From contig JAJXWE010000098.1 in assembly GCA_021781775.1 (NCBI GenBank), positions 1 through 6,540 on the forward strand: a stretch of DNA of 6,540 nucleotides. The letters run 5' to 3'. How positions within the stretch are numbered: position 1 is the stretch's first letter; every line of letters begins with the position of its first letter. The position numbers and the translations under genes were made by a program. The notes below the pieces were generated by a model, which saw only the letters and a list, made by a program, of their open reading frames with translations, made no database searches and was not told where the DNA came from. Below are positions 1-6,376 of the stretch, one piece after another. This DNA comes from Pseudomonadota bacterium (GTDB taxonomy: Bacteria; Pseudomonadota; Gammaproteobacteria; Steroidobacterales; Steroidobacteraceae).

Positions 1-599
1 TGCCGGTCATCGGGCATCTGGAGGGCAACTGCCACGTGTACATCGATCGCGATGCCGATGTGCGCATGGCCCAGGCCATCACGCTCAACGCCAAGATGCG
101 CCGCACCGGCATCTGCGGGGCCGCCGAGACGCTGCTCATCGATCGGGCCTGCGTCGCGACGCACCTGGGACCGGTCGTCCGGGCGCTGCTCGATGCCGGC
201 TGCGAGGTGCGCGGCGATGAGACCGTGCGCGGGGCCGATCCGCGGGTGCGGCCGGCCACCGAGCAGGACTGGTACACGGAGTTTCTCGACGCAATCATCG
301 CCGCCCGGGTGGTGGAGGGAGTCGAGGGGGCGATCGCGCACATCGGCCACTACGGTTCGGCGCACACCGAGTCGATCGTGACCGACAACGAGCGCACCGC
401 TGAGCGGTTCCTACGCGAGGTCGACAGCGCCATCGTGCTGCACAATGCCTCGACCCAGTTCGCCGACGGGGGCGAGTTCGGCATGGGCGCCGAGATCGGC
501 ATCTCCACCGACCGCTTCCATGCACGCGGACCGGTGGGTGTCGAGCAGCTGACGAGCTACAAATACGTCGTGCGGGGTTCCGGCCAGGTCAGGCCGTAG
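1..599 (+). CDS. proA: Glutamate-5-semialdehyde dehydrogenase (gamma-glutamyl phosphate reductase), 3' part only
   Basis: This enzyme reduces gamma-glutamyl phosphate to glutamate-5-semialdehyde with NADPH, the second step of proline synthesis in the cytoplasm. The gene enters from the left edge; the reading frame starts at base 3 and 198 residues are visible, roughly the last half of a family usually about 420 residues long. The visible part opens with PVIGHLEGNCHVYID, then NAKMRRTGICGAAETLL. The Cys in TGICG (codon 114-116) sits where the catalytic thiol of this aldehyde dehydrogenase-related family lies. Near the end come the family signatures HNASTQFADGGEFGMGAEIG and HARGPVGVEQLTSYKY. It ends in TAG at 597-599 and overlaps the stop of the convergent Moco fusion gene by 11 bases. 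The motif style looks alphaproteobacterial to me. No frameshift is visible. The identification is very secure. Confidence 0.97.
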   Translation, partial: PVIGHLEGNCHVYIDRDADVRMAQAITLNAKMRRTGICGAAETLLIDRACVATHLGPVVRALLDAGCEVRGDETVRGADPRVRPATEQDWYTEFLDAIIAARVVEGVEGAIAHIGHYGSAHTESIVTDNERTAERFLREVDSAIVLHNASTQFADGGEFGMGAEIGISTDRFHARGPVGVEQLTSYKYVVRGSGQVRP

Positions 600-2166
600 C
601 GGCGCGCGCTAGCCCAGCGAGTCCCCTGCGCAGCGAGTAGACCTGCCGGTGGCCGCGTGCGCGCAGTTCGCGCGCGGCCGCGAGACTGCGCACGCCGGCG
701 GCGCACACCAGCAGGCAGCGCTGGCTCGAGGGTGGCCACTGGCGGTCGTAAAGCAGCTGTCCGAGCGGCACGGCACTGACCGCGGGACTGACCAACGGGG
801 CGCTTGACCGTTCGGCGGGCTCGCGAATGTCGATGACCGTGTAGCCTGCCGCGAGCGCCGCCTCCAGTGAGTCGAAATCGACCTGCAGGTCGGGCGCATC
901 GTCATCCGAACCGGCATGCGCGCCGCCTAGCGCATGCTGTGGGCATTCCGCCGCCCGTTGGGCGCGTAGGCGGGTCACGTTGAAGGTGAGCAGGTCCACC
1001 ATCAGGACCGAATCAGTGAGTTGTCCCGGCAATTCCAGCAGCACCTTCAGCGCCTCGAGCGCCTGGAGCGTGCCGAGCACGCCCGGCACGGGGCCGAGTA
1101 CGCCGGCCTCGGCGCACGCGCCGACCAAGCCGTCACGTGCGGTCTCGGGCCACACGCAGCGCAAGCACGGCCCGTGCCCCGGTCGTACCACCTGCAACTG
1201 GCCCTCGTACTGATAGACGCTGGCGAAGACCACTGCCTGTCCCGAGCGCATGCACGCATCGTTCAACGCGAGTTTGCTCGCGATGGTGTCGGTGCAGTCG
1301 AGGACGATGTCATAGCCGGCGATGAGCGCCGGTGCGCTGCGCGCATCGAGGCGCACCGGATGGGTCTGCAGTTCGACCGCCGGATTCAGGGCGCGCAGCC
1401 GCTCGGCGGCGAGCTCGACCTTGGGGCGGCCGACATCCGCCAGCGCGTACAGCGGCTGGCGGTGCAGGTTGGAAGCTTCCAGCACGTCGGCATCCACCAA
1501 GCCGAGTCGGCCGATGCCTGCGGCGGCGAGGTAGCTCATCGCCGGCACCCCGAGGCCGCCGCAGCCCACGATCAGCACGGCGGCGCGCGCCAGGCGGGCC
1601 TGACCGGCCGTGCCGACTTCGGGTAGCACGATCTGCCGGGAATAGTCCGGTTGCCGCTCGGCGGCTGGCTGCGCCGCGTGTTCACCGGGCGGCTCATGGT
1701 CGTGACCATGCTCGGCCGAATGACCGTCGGTTCCGGCCGGTGCCGCGCAGCGCTCGCAGTTCACCCAGCCGGAGTCCCCGTCCAGGTAGTGCTCCTTCTT
1801 CCAGATCGGCACGCGGTGCTTGACCGCGTCGATGATGTAGCGGCAGGCGAGGAACGCCTCGTGCCGATGGCGCGCCGAGACGCCGACCCAGACGGCGCAC
1901 TCACCAATCTCGAGCGCGCCCACTCGGTGTACGCACGCGGCCCGTTCGACACCGAAGCGCTCGATCGCCTCGGCGACGATGCGCTCGCCTTCCTTGACCG
2001 CGAGCGCTTCGAAGGCCTCGTATTCCAGGCGCCGGACCGCCCGGCCCTCGTTGTGATCGCGCACCCAGCCTTCGAAGCTGCTGTAGCCGCCTGCCTCGGG
2101 CGAGCCGAGCAGCGCGCGCAGCGCGGCAGAATCCAGGGGTACGGTGCTGAAGCGAAACACTGTCAT
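589..2166 (-). CDS. Triple fusion: MoaE (MPT synthase large subunit) - MoeB/ThiF-type MoaD adenylyltransferase - rhodanese
   Basis: A 525-residue protein joins three Moco sulfur-transfer activities. Residues 1-140 are MoaE, which binds cPMP and receives sulfur from MoaD. FEGWVRDHNEG (31-41), RHRHEAF (99-105) and VKHRVPIWKKEH (115-126) carry the expected Arg, His and Lys residues. Residues about 172-412 are a MoeB/MOCS3-type E1-like domain. It shows the nucleotide loop GCGGLG (201-206), DADVLEASNLHRQ (225-237), DCTD (290-293), CLRC (334-337), and C351 in GACAEAGVLGPVPG, aligning with the active-site Cys of human MOCS3. Residues about 427-525 are a rhodanese domain with DIREP (446-450) and the persulfide loop CAAGVRS starting at C488. 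The MoaE-MoeB linker (141-171) is rich in His, Pro and Glu. The usual second Cys pair of the zinc site reads C408-P-Q-H411. The ATG at 2166 fits the MoaE N-terminus; only weak purine sequence precedes it. It lies 42 bases after mobA-moaD and is the last gene of the operon. MoeB-rhodanese fusions are known; the added MoaE is the unusual part. Confidence 0.93.
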   Translation of the reverse strand: MTVFRFSTVPLDSAALRALLGSPEAGGYSSFEGWVRDHNEGRAVRRLEYEAFEALAVKEGERIVAEAIERFGVERAACVHRVGALEIGECAVWVGVSARHRHEAFLACRYIIDAVKHRVPIWKKEHYLDGDSGWVNCERCAAPAGTDGHSAEHGHDHEPPGEHAAQPAAERQPDYSRQIVLPEVGTAGQARLARAAVLIVGCGGLGVPAMSYLAAAGIGRLGLVDADVLEASNLHRQPLYALADVGRPKVELAAERLRALNPAVELQTHPVRLDARSAPALIAGYDIVLDCTDTIASKLALNDACMRSGQAVVFASVYQYEGQLQVVRPGHGPCLRCVWPETARDGLVGACAEAGVLGPVPGVLGTLQALEALKVLLELPGQLTDSVLMVDLLTFNVTRLRAQRAAECPQHALGGAHAGSDDDAPDLQVDFDSLEAALAAGYTVIDIREPAERSSAPLVSPAVSAVPLGQLLYDRQWPPSSQRCLLVCAAGVRSLAAARELRARGHRQVYSLRRGLAGLARAATA

Positions 2167-2208
2167 CTCGTTGCGCTCGGGGTCGGCGTCCGCCGTCCCA
2201 TCACGGGC

Positions 2209-3054
2209 CTAGCCGCCGGCGACCGGCGGGATGAACACCACGGTGTCGCCGTCGGCGAGCGGCACGGACCACTCGGCGAATTCGGCGTTCACCGCCACGC
2301 GCAGCAGCTCCGGCGGCAGCGTGAAGGGGTGGCGCCGGTTGAGTTCCTCGTACAGCTGCCGTGCGGTGGCGGCAGGTGTGAGCAGCGATTCGCTGCTGCG
2401 CCCCGCCTGCTCGCGCAGCAGTGCGTAATACTGCACCGAGATGCGCTTGGCAGCCGGCGCGCGCGCCTCCAGCGTGCCGGTCGCCGAGTGGAACTCCTCC
2501 GGCGTGTTGACGTTCTCCAGCGCGCCCGGCGCCGGCAGTGCGAGCAACTCCGTGTCGGCGTTGAGCAGAAATTTGCGCGGGCAGAGCCGCCCGGCGGCGA
2601 GTGCGCCGGCGAGCATCGCGTGGCTCGACGGTTCGTAGATGGCGCAGAGCGGCTCGGGCAGTCCATCGCGGCTCGAGCGGTATGCCGTGGCCGTACGCCG
2701 AGCGGCGCGCGCGGCAATCAGGTGATCGAGGGTGCGCGCATCGAGGAAGGGCAGGTCGCACGCGAGCACGAGCCACGCGGCGTGCGGGTGAGCGCGCTGC
2801 GCGGCGAGGATGCCGCCGGCCGGACCGAGGTCCTCGGGCGGGTCAAGGATCAGCTCGTAGCGGGCGCGCAGCGGATCGTCGCGCTGCTCGGCGCGCACCG
2901 ATACGAAGGCGCGATCCACGCGGCCTTCGAGCAGCGCCATCGTGCGCTCCAGCTGGGTCAGTCCCTGGTATTCGAGGGCGGCCTTGTCGCGCAGCATCCG
3001 CCGGCTCCGTCCGCCGGCGAGCACCAGTCCATAGAGCGGTGCGACCGTGCTCAT
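2209..3054 (-). CDS. Fusion of MobA (molybdenum cofactor guanylyltransferase) and MoaD (MPT synthase sulfur carrier)
   Basis: A 281-residue protein. Residues 1-190 are MobA, which transfers GMP from GTP to Mo-MPT to make the guanine dinucleotide cofactor. It has the nucleotide loop LAGGRSRRM with DK (12-24), D71 in LILDPPEDLGPAGG, the metal-binding Asp in ACDLPF (D100) and NVNTPEEF (181-188). LAGG rather than LAAG, with NVNTPEE, favours MobA over the cytidylyltransferase MocA. Residues about 204-281 are MoaD, a ubiquitin-fold sulfur carrier: ISVQYYALLREQAG at its start, then LRVAVNAEFA, DGDTVVFIPPVAGG at the end. The protein stops exactly at Gly280-Gly281, so the end needed for adenylation and thiocarboxylation is free. 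The frame is open much further upstream, but that part is moaC in another frame. The ATG at 3054 is chosen because MobA homology starts there and it overlaps the moaC stop as ATGA. A short linker (about 190-203) joins the domains. No good internal start for MoaD alone is visible; GTG at V207 lacks a ribosome site. Confidence 0.93.
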   Translation of the reverse strand: MSTVAPLYGLVLAGGRSRRMLRDKAALEYQGLTQLERTMALLEGRVDRAFVSVRAEQRDDPLRARYELILDPPEDLGPAGGILAAQRAHPHAAWLVLACDLPFLDARTLDHLIAARAARRTATAYRSSRDGLPEPLCAIYEPSSHAMLAGALAAGRLCPRKFLLNADTELLALPAPGALENVNTPEEFHSATGTLEARAPAAKRISVQYYALLREQAGRSSESLLTPAATARQLYEELNRRHPFTLPPELLRVAVNAEFAEWSVPLADGDTVVFIPPVAGG

Positions 3055-3557
3055 GGGCGAGCCGCCGCGCGCCCGGTGGTGCGCCGGTAGGGGCGCTTGC
3101 CGCCGCTCTTGGCCACCAGCCGCACGCCGCCGATCTCGATGTCGTGCGAGAGCGCCTTGCACATGTCGTAGATGGTCAGAGCCGCCACGCTGGCGCCGGT
3201 GAGCGCCTCCATCTCCACGCCCGTGCGGTGGTGCACGGCCACCCGGCAGCGCACACGGATCCGTCCGCCCGGCTGCTGTTCGATGTCCACCGAGCAGTGC
3301 TCGAGGCCGAGCGGATGACAGAAGGGGATCAGTTCGTGAGTGCGCTTGGCCGCCATGACGCCGGCGATGATCGCGGTGTCGAAGACCGGTCCCTTGCGGG
3401 TGTGATGACCGCTGCGGCGCAGCTCCGCCGCCACGGCGCGCGGCAACATGACGTGTGCCTCGGCGATGGCCTCGCGCAAGGTTACCTCCTTGCCGCCCAC
3501 ATCGACCATGGTCGGACGGTTGCGCGCATCGAGATGGGAGAGCTTGCTCGGTGCCAT
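3051..3557 (-). CDS. moaC: Cyclic pyranopterin monophosphate synthase MoaC
   Basis: MoaC turns the MoaA product, 3',8-cyclo-7,8-dihydro-GTP, into cPMP in the cytoplasm. The 168-residue protein is of normal family length. Expected sites are present: MVDVGGK (17-23), K55 in TRKGPVF, IPFCHPL (77-83) with H81, GVEMEALTGAS (113-123), and YDMCKA (130-135) with D131 and K134, followed by LVAKSGGK (147-154). The ATG at 3557 shares its A with the moaA stop (TGATG), and the stop TGA overlaps the ATG of the mobA-moaD fusion, so translation of all three is probably coupled. A weak GGTGG lies three bases before the start, inside the Gly-Gly codons of moaA. Basic residues after position 154 form a short C-terminal tail. 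The assignment is secure. Confidence 0.97.
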   Translation of the reverse strand: MAPSKLSHLDARNRPTMVDVGGKEVTLREAIAEAHVMLPRAVAAELRRSGHHTRKGPVFDTAIIAGVMAAKRTHELIPFCHPLGLEHCSVDIEQQPGGRIRVRCRVAVHHRTGVEMEALTGASVAALTIYDMCKALSHDIEIGGVRLVAKSGGKRPYRRTTGRAAARP

Positions 3558-4606
3558 CAGCCACCAATGTAGAACATTTCGACCTTGCGCTCGCCATCAC
3601 CGGCGAGCGAGCCGCGGCGCTGCTCGCTGTAGTTATCGCTGCGATCGCGCCAGAGCGCGCGCAGCGCATCGAGCAGATCGTCATCACAGGCCCCGCCGCG
3701 CAGCCGGTCGCGCAGCGGTGTGCCGCGCGTGGCGAACAGACACGTGTACAGCACTCCGTCGGATGACAGCCGCGCACGCGTGCAGTCGCCGCAGAACGGC
3801 TGGGTGACCGAGGAGATGAAGCCGACCTCTCCGCTGCCGTCGCCGAGCGCGTAGCGGTCGGCTACCTCGCCGTGATAGGACGGCTGCAGCGGCTCGAGCG
3901 GCCAGCGCGAGGCGATCCGCTGCAGCAGCTCCCGCGAGGGCACCACTGCATCGCGTTGCCAGTGGTTGCGGTTGCCGACATCCATGTACTCGATGAAACG
4001 CACGATCACACCGGTGCCGCGGAATCGCTCCACCAGCTCGAACACGGTATGGTCGTTCACCCCGCGCTGCACGACCGCATTGACCTTGATCGGGCCTAGG
4101 CCGGCGCGGCGGGCCTGCTCGATGCCCTCGAGTGCCTCTTCAACGCCGCCGAATCCGCCGCTCATGCGCATGAACACCTGCGGATCGAGGCTGTCGAGGC
4201 TCACCGTGACGCGCTGCAGGCCGGCGGCTCGCAGCTCGACCGCATACTTGGCGAGGAGGGTGCCATTGGTGGTAAGCGCCACGTCCTCGACCCCATCGAT
4301 CGCGCTCAGATCGCCGATCAGATCGGTGAGATTGGGTCTGAGCAACGGCTCTCCGCCGGTCAGCCGCAGCTTGCGCACCCCGAGTCGGACTAGCAGGCGC
4401 GTGACACGGACGATTTCATCGAACGAGAGCCGCTCGTGCGAGCCGAGAAAGCGGTAGGACTCGTGGAAAGTCTCGCGCGGCATGCAGTACGGACAGCGGA
4501 AATTGCACCGGTCCATGACCGAGATCCGCAGGTCGCGCAGCAGGCGGCCGCGCCGGTCGCGCAGTCCGGCGGGCGCGCTCGCGGTGGGGGCGTCGCTGTG
4601 AGTCAC
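3557..4606 (-). CDS. moaA: GTP 3',8-cyclase MoaA (radical SAM)
   Basis: MoaA starts Moco synthesis by cyclising GTP to 3',8-cyclo-7,8-dihydro-GTP with S-adenosylmethionine and two 4Fe-4S clusters. With a GTG start at 4606 it is 349 residues, close to family length. The radical SAM cluster site CNFRCPYC uses C34, C38 and C41; the SAM-binding LTGGEPLLR is at 82-90. The C-terminal cluster that binds substrate uses C272, C275 (FCGDC) and C289 (YTC). The protein ends in FYIGG, the conserved double glycine. The frame stays open into moeA, but that part is moeA antisense-frame noise; no in-frame ATG, GTG or TTG occurs between the moeA stop and 4606, and the next Met (M31) would remove the conserved RDLRISV strand. 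No clear ribosome site sits at the right distance before the GTG, so translation may depend on moeA. It overlaps moaC by one base. Confidence 0.95.
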   Translation of the reverse strand: MTHSDAPTASAPAGLRDRRGRLLRDLRISVMDRCNFRCPYCMPRETFHESYRFLGSHERLSFDEIVRVTRLLVRLGVRKLRLTGGEPLLRPNLTDLIGDLSAIDGVEDVALTTNGTLLAKYAVELRAAGLQRVTVSLDSLDPQVFMRMSGGFGGVEEALEGIEQARRAGLGPIKVNAVVQRGVNDHTVFELVERFRGTGVIVRFIEYMDVGNRNHWQRDAVVPSRELLQRIASRWPLEPLQPSYHGEVADRYALGDGSGEVGFISSVTQPFCGDCTRARLSSDGVLYTCLFATRGTPLRDRLRGGACDDDLLDALRALWRDRSDNYSEQRRGSLAGDGERKVEMFYIGG

Positions 4607-4655
4607 GGGGGCACGTTTACCATTGCCCGGGAAGGAATACCATCCTCCGGACCGG

Positions 4656-5855
4656 CTACCAGCGGTACAGGGGCGCGATGAAACCGGCCGGGTAGGTGTG
4701 GGGGCCCGGCGGCAGTTCGACGAAGCCGTCCGTGCCGGCGAGTGCCGTGAAGTCTCCACTGCCGTGCGTGGGGCTAGGAATCGCGCGGCAGCAGCCATCC
4801 CCGTCGGTCGAGAGCCGCACCGGCAGGAAAAACGTCAACGCGGGCGTCACGGTAAATGCCTCGCCAAGGGCGATCCGTTGCGCGGACGCTGCGGCGAGAC
4901 CCTGGGCGGCCGCGAGCGCCGGAAGCACGTAGCGGGAGACACAGATCGCAGTGGAAACCGGATTGCCGGGCAGGGCCAGCACGGCGGTGCCGGTGGCGGC
5001 CATGCCGAACCACAGCGGCTTGCCGGGCCGCTGCGCCACTTTGTGGAATACGCAGTGCACGCCGAGCGACTCGAGCACCTGCGGCACAAGATCGAGCCGC
5101 CCCATGGATACCCCACCGCTCAGCACCAGCACGTCGTGGGTTTCCAGGTGGAACTTCAGCCGGGTCCGCAGTTCCGCCACGTCATCGCGAATGTGCTCGG
5201 TCGCGACGCGCGGATAGCCGTGCAGCTGCAGCGCCGCGGCGATCCCGTAAGCGTTCGAGCGGCGTACCTGGTGAGCGAGCATCGGCTCGCCGGGCTCGAC
5301 CAGCTCGTTGCCGGTCGAGATCACCGCCAGCATCGGCTGGCTGGCCACCTGGATCCGGGCCTTGCCCGCCGCCGCGGCGACGGCGATCTGCGGCGGTCCG
5401 AGCCGCGTCCCGGCGCCGAGCAACCGCTCGCCCTCGCGGGCATCCGTGCCGCGCCGGTGTACGTTCTGACCGCTGCGCACCGTGACGCCCTCGCGCAGGC
5501 TGGCTACCGCGCCCTCGGTGCTGATCTGCTCGACCGGCACCACGCTGTCGCATCCAGCGGGCAGTGGTGTTCCGGTCATGACCTCGATGCATCCACCCTC
5601 GGCGCCGAGCTGCAAGGGCACATCGCCCGCCGCCTGGCTTGCCTCGATGGCAAAGCGGCGGGCGCCCCGGCTCACCGCGTCGCTGGCGAGCGCGATGCCG
5701 TCCATCGTCACTCGGTCGAAGGGCGGTTGATCGCGCTCGGCGTGGATGTCCTCGCGCAGCACCGCGCCGGCGCACTGCAGCAGCGGCAGCGAGACGGTCG
5801 GCAGGCACATCAAGTGCCGTCCGATCAGATCATCCGCCTCCGCGGGGCTGATCAT
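4656..5855 (-). CDS. moeA: Molybdopterin molybdenumtransferase MoeA
   Basis: MoeA inserts molybdate into MPT, using adenylyl-MPT made by MogA-type proteins, to give Mo-MPT. The 399-residue protein is near the usual length (about 400-410). It shows FDRVTMDGIAL (46-56) with the conserved MDG, VMTGTPLPAGCDSVVPVEQ (92-110), STGNEL (180-185), the MPT-binding-fold loop SGGVSMGRLD (246-255), RPGKPLWFG (276-284) and ALPGNPVST (294-302). The C-terminal domain IV runs from about 325 to the end with GSGDFTALAGTDGFVELP. The ATG at 5855 follows GAGGG (5858-5862) at short spacing and begins directly at the first MoeA helix. It lies 21 bases downstream of the secreted-protein gene and 49 bases upstream of the moaA start. 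The family is secure. The form of the MDG motif (PPFDRVTMDGIA) differs from the E. coli type but is seen in other bacteria. Confidence 0.96.
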   Translation of the reverse strand: MISPAEADDLIGRHLMCLPTVSLPLLQCAGAVLREDIHAERDQPPFDRVTMDGIALASDAVSRGARRFAIEASQAAGDVPLQLGAEGGCIEVMTGTPLPAGCDSVVPVEQISTEGAVASLREGVTVRSGQNVHRRGTDAREGERLLGAGTRLGPPQIAVAAAAGKARIQVASQPMLAVISTGNELVEPGEPMLAHQVRRSNAYGIAAALQLHGYPRVATEHIRDDVAELRTRLKFHLETHDVLVLSGGVSMGRLDLVPQVLESLGVHCVFHKVAQRPGKPLWFGMAATGTAVLALPGNPVSTAICVSRYVLPALAAAQGLAAASAQRIALGEAFTVTPALTFFLPVRLSTDGDGCCRAIPSPTHGSGDFTALAGTDGFVELPPGPHTYPAGFIAPLYRW

Positions 5856-5876
5856 GACCCTCGAGCCGCTCCAGTG

Positions 5877-6251
5877 CTAGTTGCCCGACTTGGCGTGCTT
5901 TTTCTGATACGCACGCACCTGGGCATTGAACTCATTGGCAACATTCTGCAGCTGGTCGACGGCCGCATTGTGGCGCTTGACTTCCATGGCTTCGAGAGAC
6001 GCTACCTGCTTCTTGGTGAGCTTCATCGACTGTTTGGCAATTGCCTGGTCGTTCTGCTTCTTGATGCACGCCAGGTAGGCCATCATGTTGTGGTTGTAGG
6101 ATTGAACGGTCTTCTGGGCCGCCAGCATCTGGGCGAGCGTGGCGACATTACCGTCCGGCAGACCCGTCGGCGCGGCCGGAAAGGAGCAATCGGCATAAGC
6201 GGGAGCCAGGGCAAGCGACGCGAGAGCCGCCGCGGCAAGCAGTGATTTCAT
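5877..6251 (-). CDS. Small secreted (probably periplasmic) protein of unknown function
   Basis: The 124-residue product starts with a clear Sec signal peptide: MKSLL, an Ala/Leu-rich core, and a likely cleavage after AYA (residue 20) giving a mature N-terminus DCSFPAAP. The mature protein of about 104 residues has two Cys (C22 and C62) that could form one disulfide. A Pro/Gly-rich head (TGLPDGNVAT) is followed by mostly helical, Gln/Lys/Ala-rich sequence (about 38-118) that may form a helical hairpin or coiled coil, and a basic tail. It resembles uncharacterised short periplasmic proteins I remember from gammaproteobacteria, with the pattern 'CxxP..PxxxPDG...T...M'; I know no function. The ATG at 6251 is preferred over one ten codons upstream because it begins the signal peptide and has AGAGGG six bases before it. 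Its stop is 21 bases before moeA, so it is probably co-transcribed with the Moco genes. Confidence 0.85.
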   Translation of the reverse strand: MKSLLAAAALASLALAPAYADCSFPAAPTGLPDGNVATLAQMLAAQKTVQSYNHNMMAYLACIKKQNDQAIAKQSMKLTKKQVASLEAMEVKRHNAAVDQLQNVANEFNAQVRAYQKKHAKSGN

Positions 6252-6257
6252 GAGAGA

Positions 6258-6263
6258 CCCTCT
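6258..6263 (-). promoter_or_regulatory. Ribosome binding site of the secreted-protein gene
   Basis: On the minus strand AGAGGG lies six bases ahead of the ATG at 6251. It supports that start over the ATG at 6281. The site lies within a short inverted repeat ACCC-TCT-GGGT (6257-6267), probably too small to control translation. Confidence 0.6.
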
Positions 6264-6376
6264 GGGTGGACAGGTGCCCATCTTAAAGGTGGGACTTGAT
6301 CGGGGCCACTGGCGTTTACGCTTCTTCAGACGGCGCCCCTGCTCACGGGTCCATGGGCCGGTGAGCGCATCCGGCG

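Noticed and set aside
2209..3054. MobA domain read as MocA (cytidylyltransferase)
   Set aside because: The LAGG loop and NVNTPEE motif fit MobA; MocA typically has LAAG.
1651..3090. 479-codon plus-strand open frame opposite the two fusion genes
   Set aside because: The protein has no recognisable domain and mirrors real minus-strand genes; it is a GC-driven shadow frame.
3055..3777. Upstream extension of the mobA-moaD frame to 3777
   Set aside because: This stretch is moaC and moaA in another frame; MobA homology begins exactly at the ATG at 3054.
4607..4798. Upstream extension of the moaA frame to 4798
   Set aside because: It overlaps the 3' end of moeA, carries no MoaA sequence, and would exceed family length.
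4623..6245. 540-codon plus-strand open frame opposite moeA and the secreted-protein gene
   Set aside because: It is antisense to secure genes, rich in Arg, Ala, Gly and His without family motifs, and is the usual shadow of GC-rich coding DNA.
6252..6281. Ten-codon N-terminal extension of the secreted protein (ATG at 6281)
   Set aside because: It would put MGTCPPRGSL before a complete signal peptide and lacks the well-placed ribosome site that serves the ATG at 6251.
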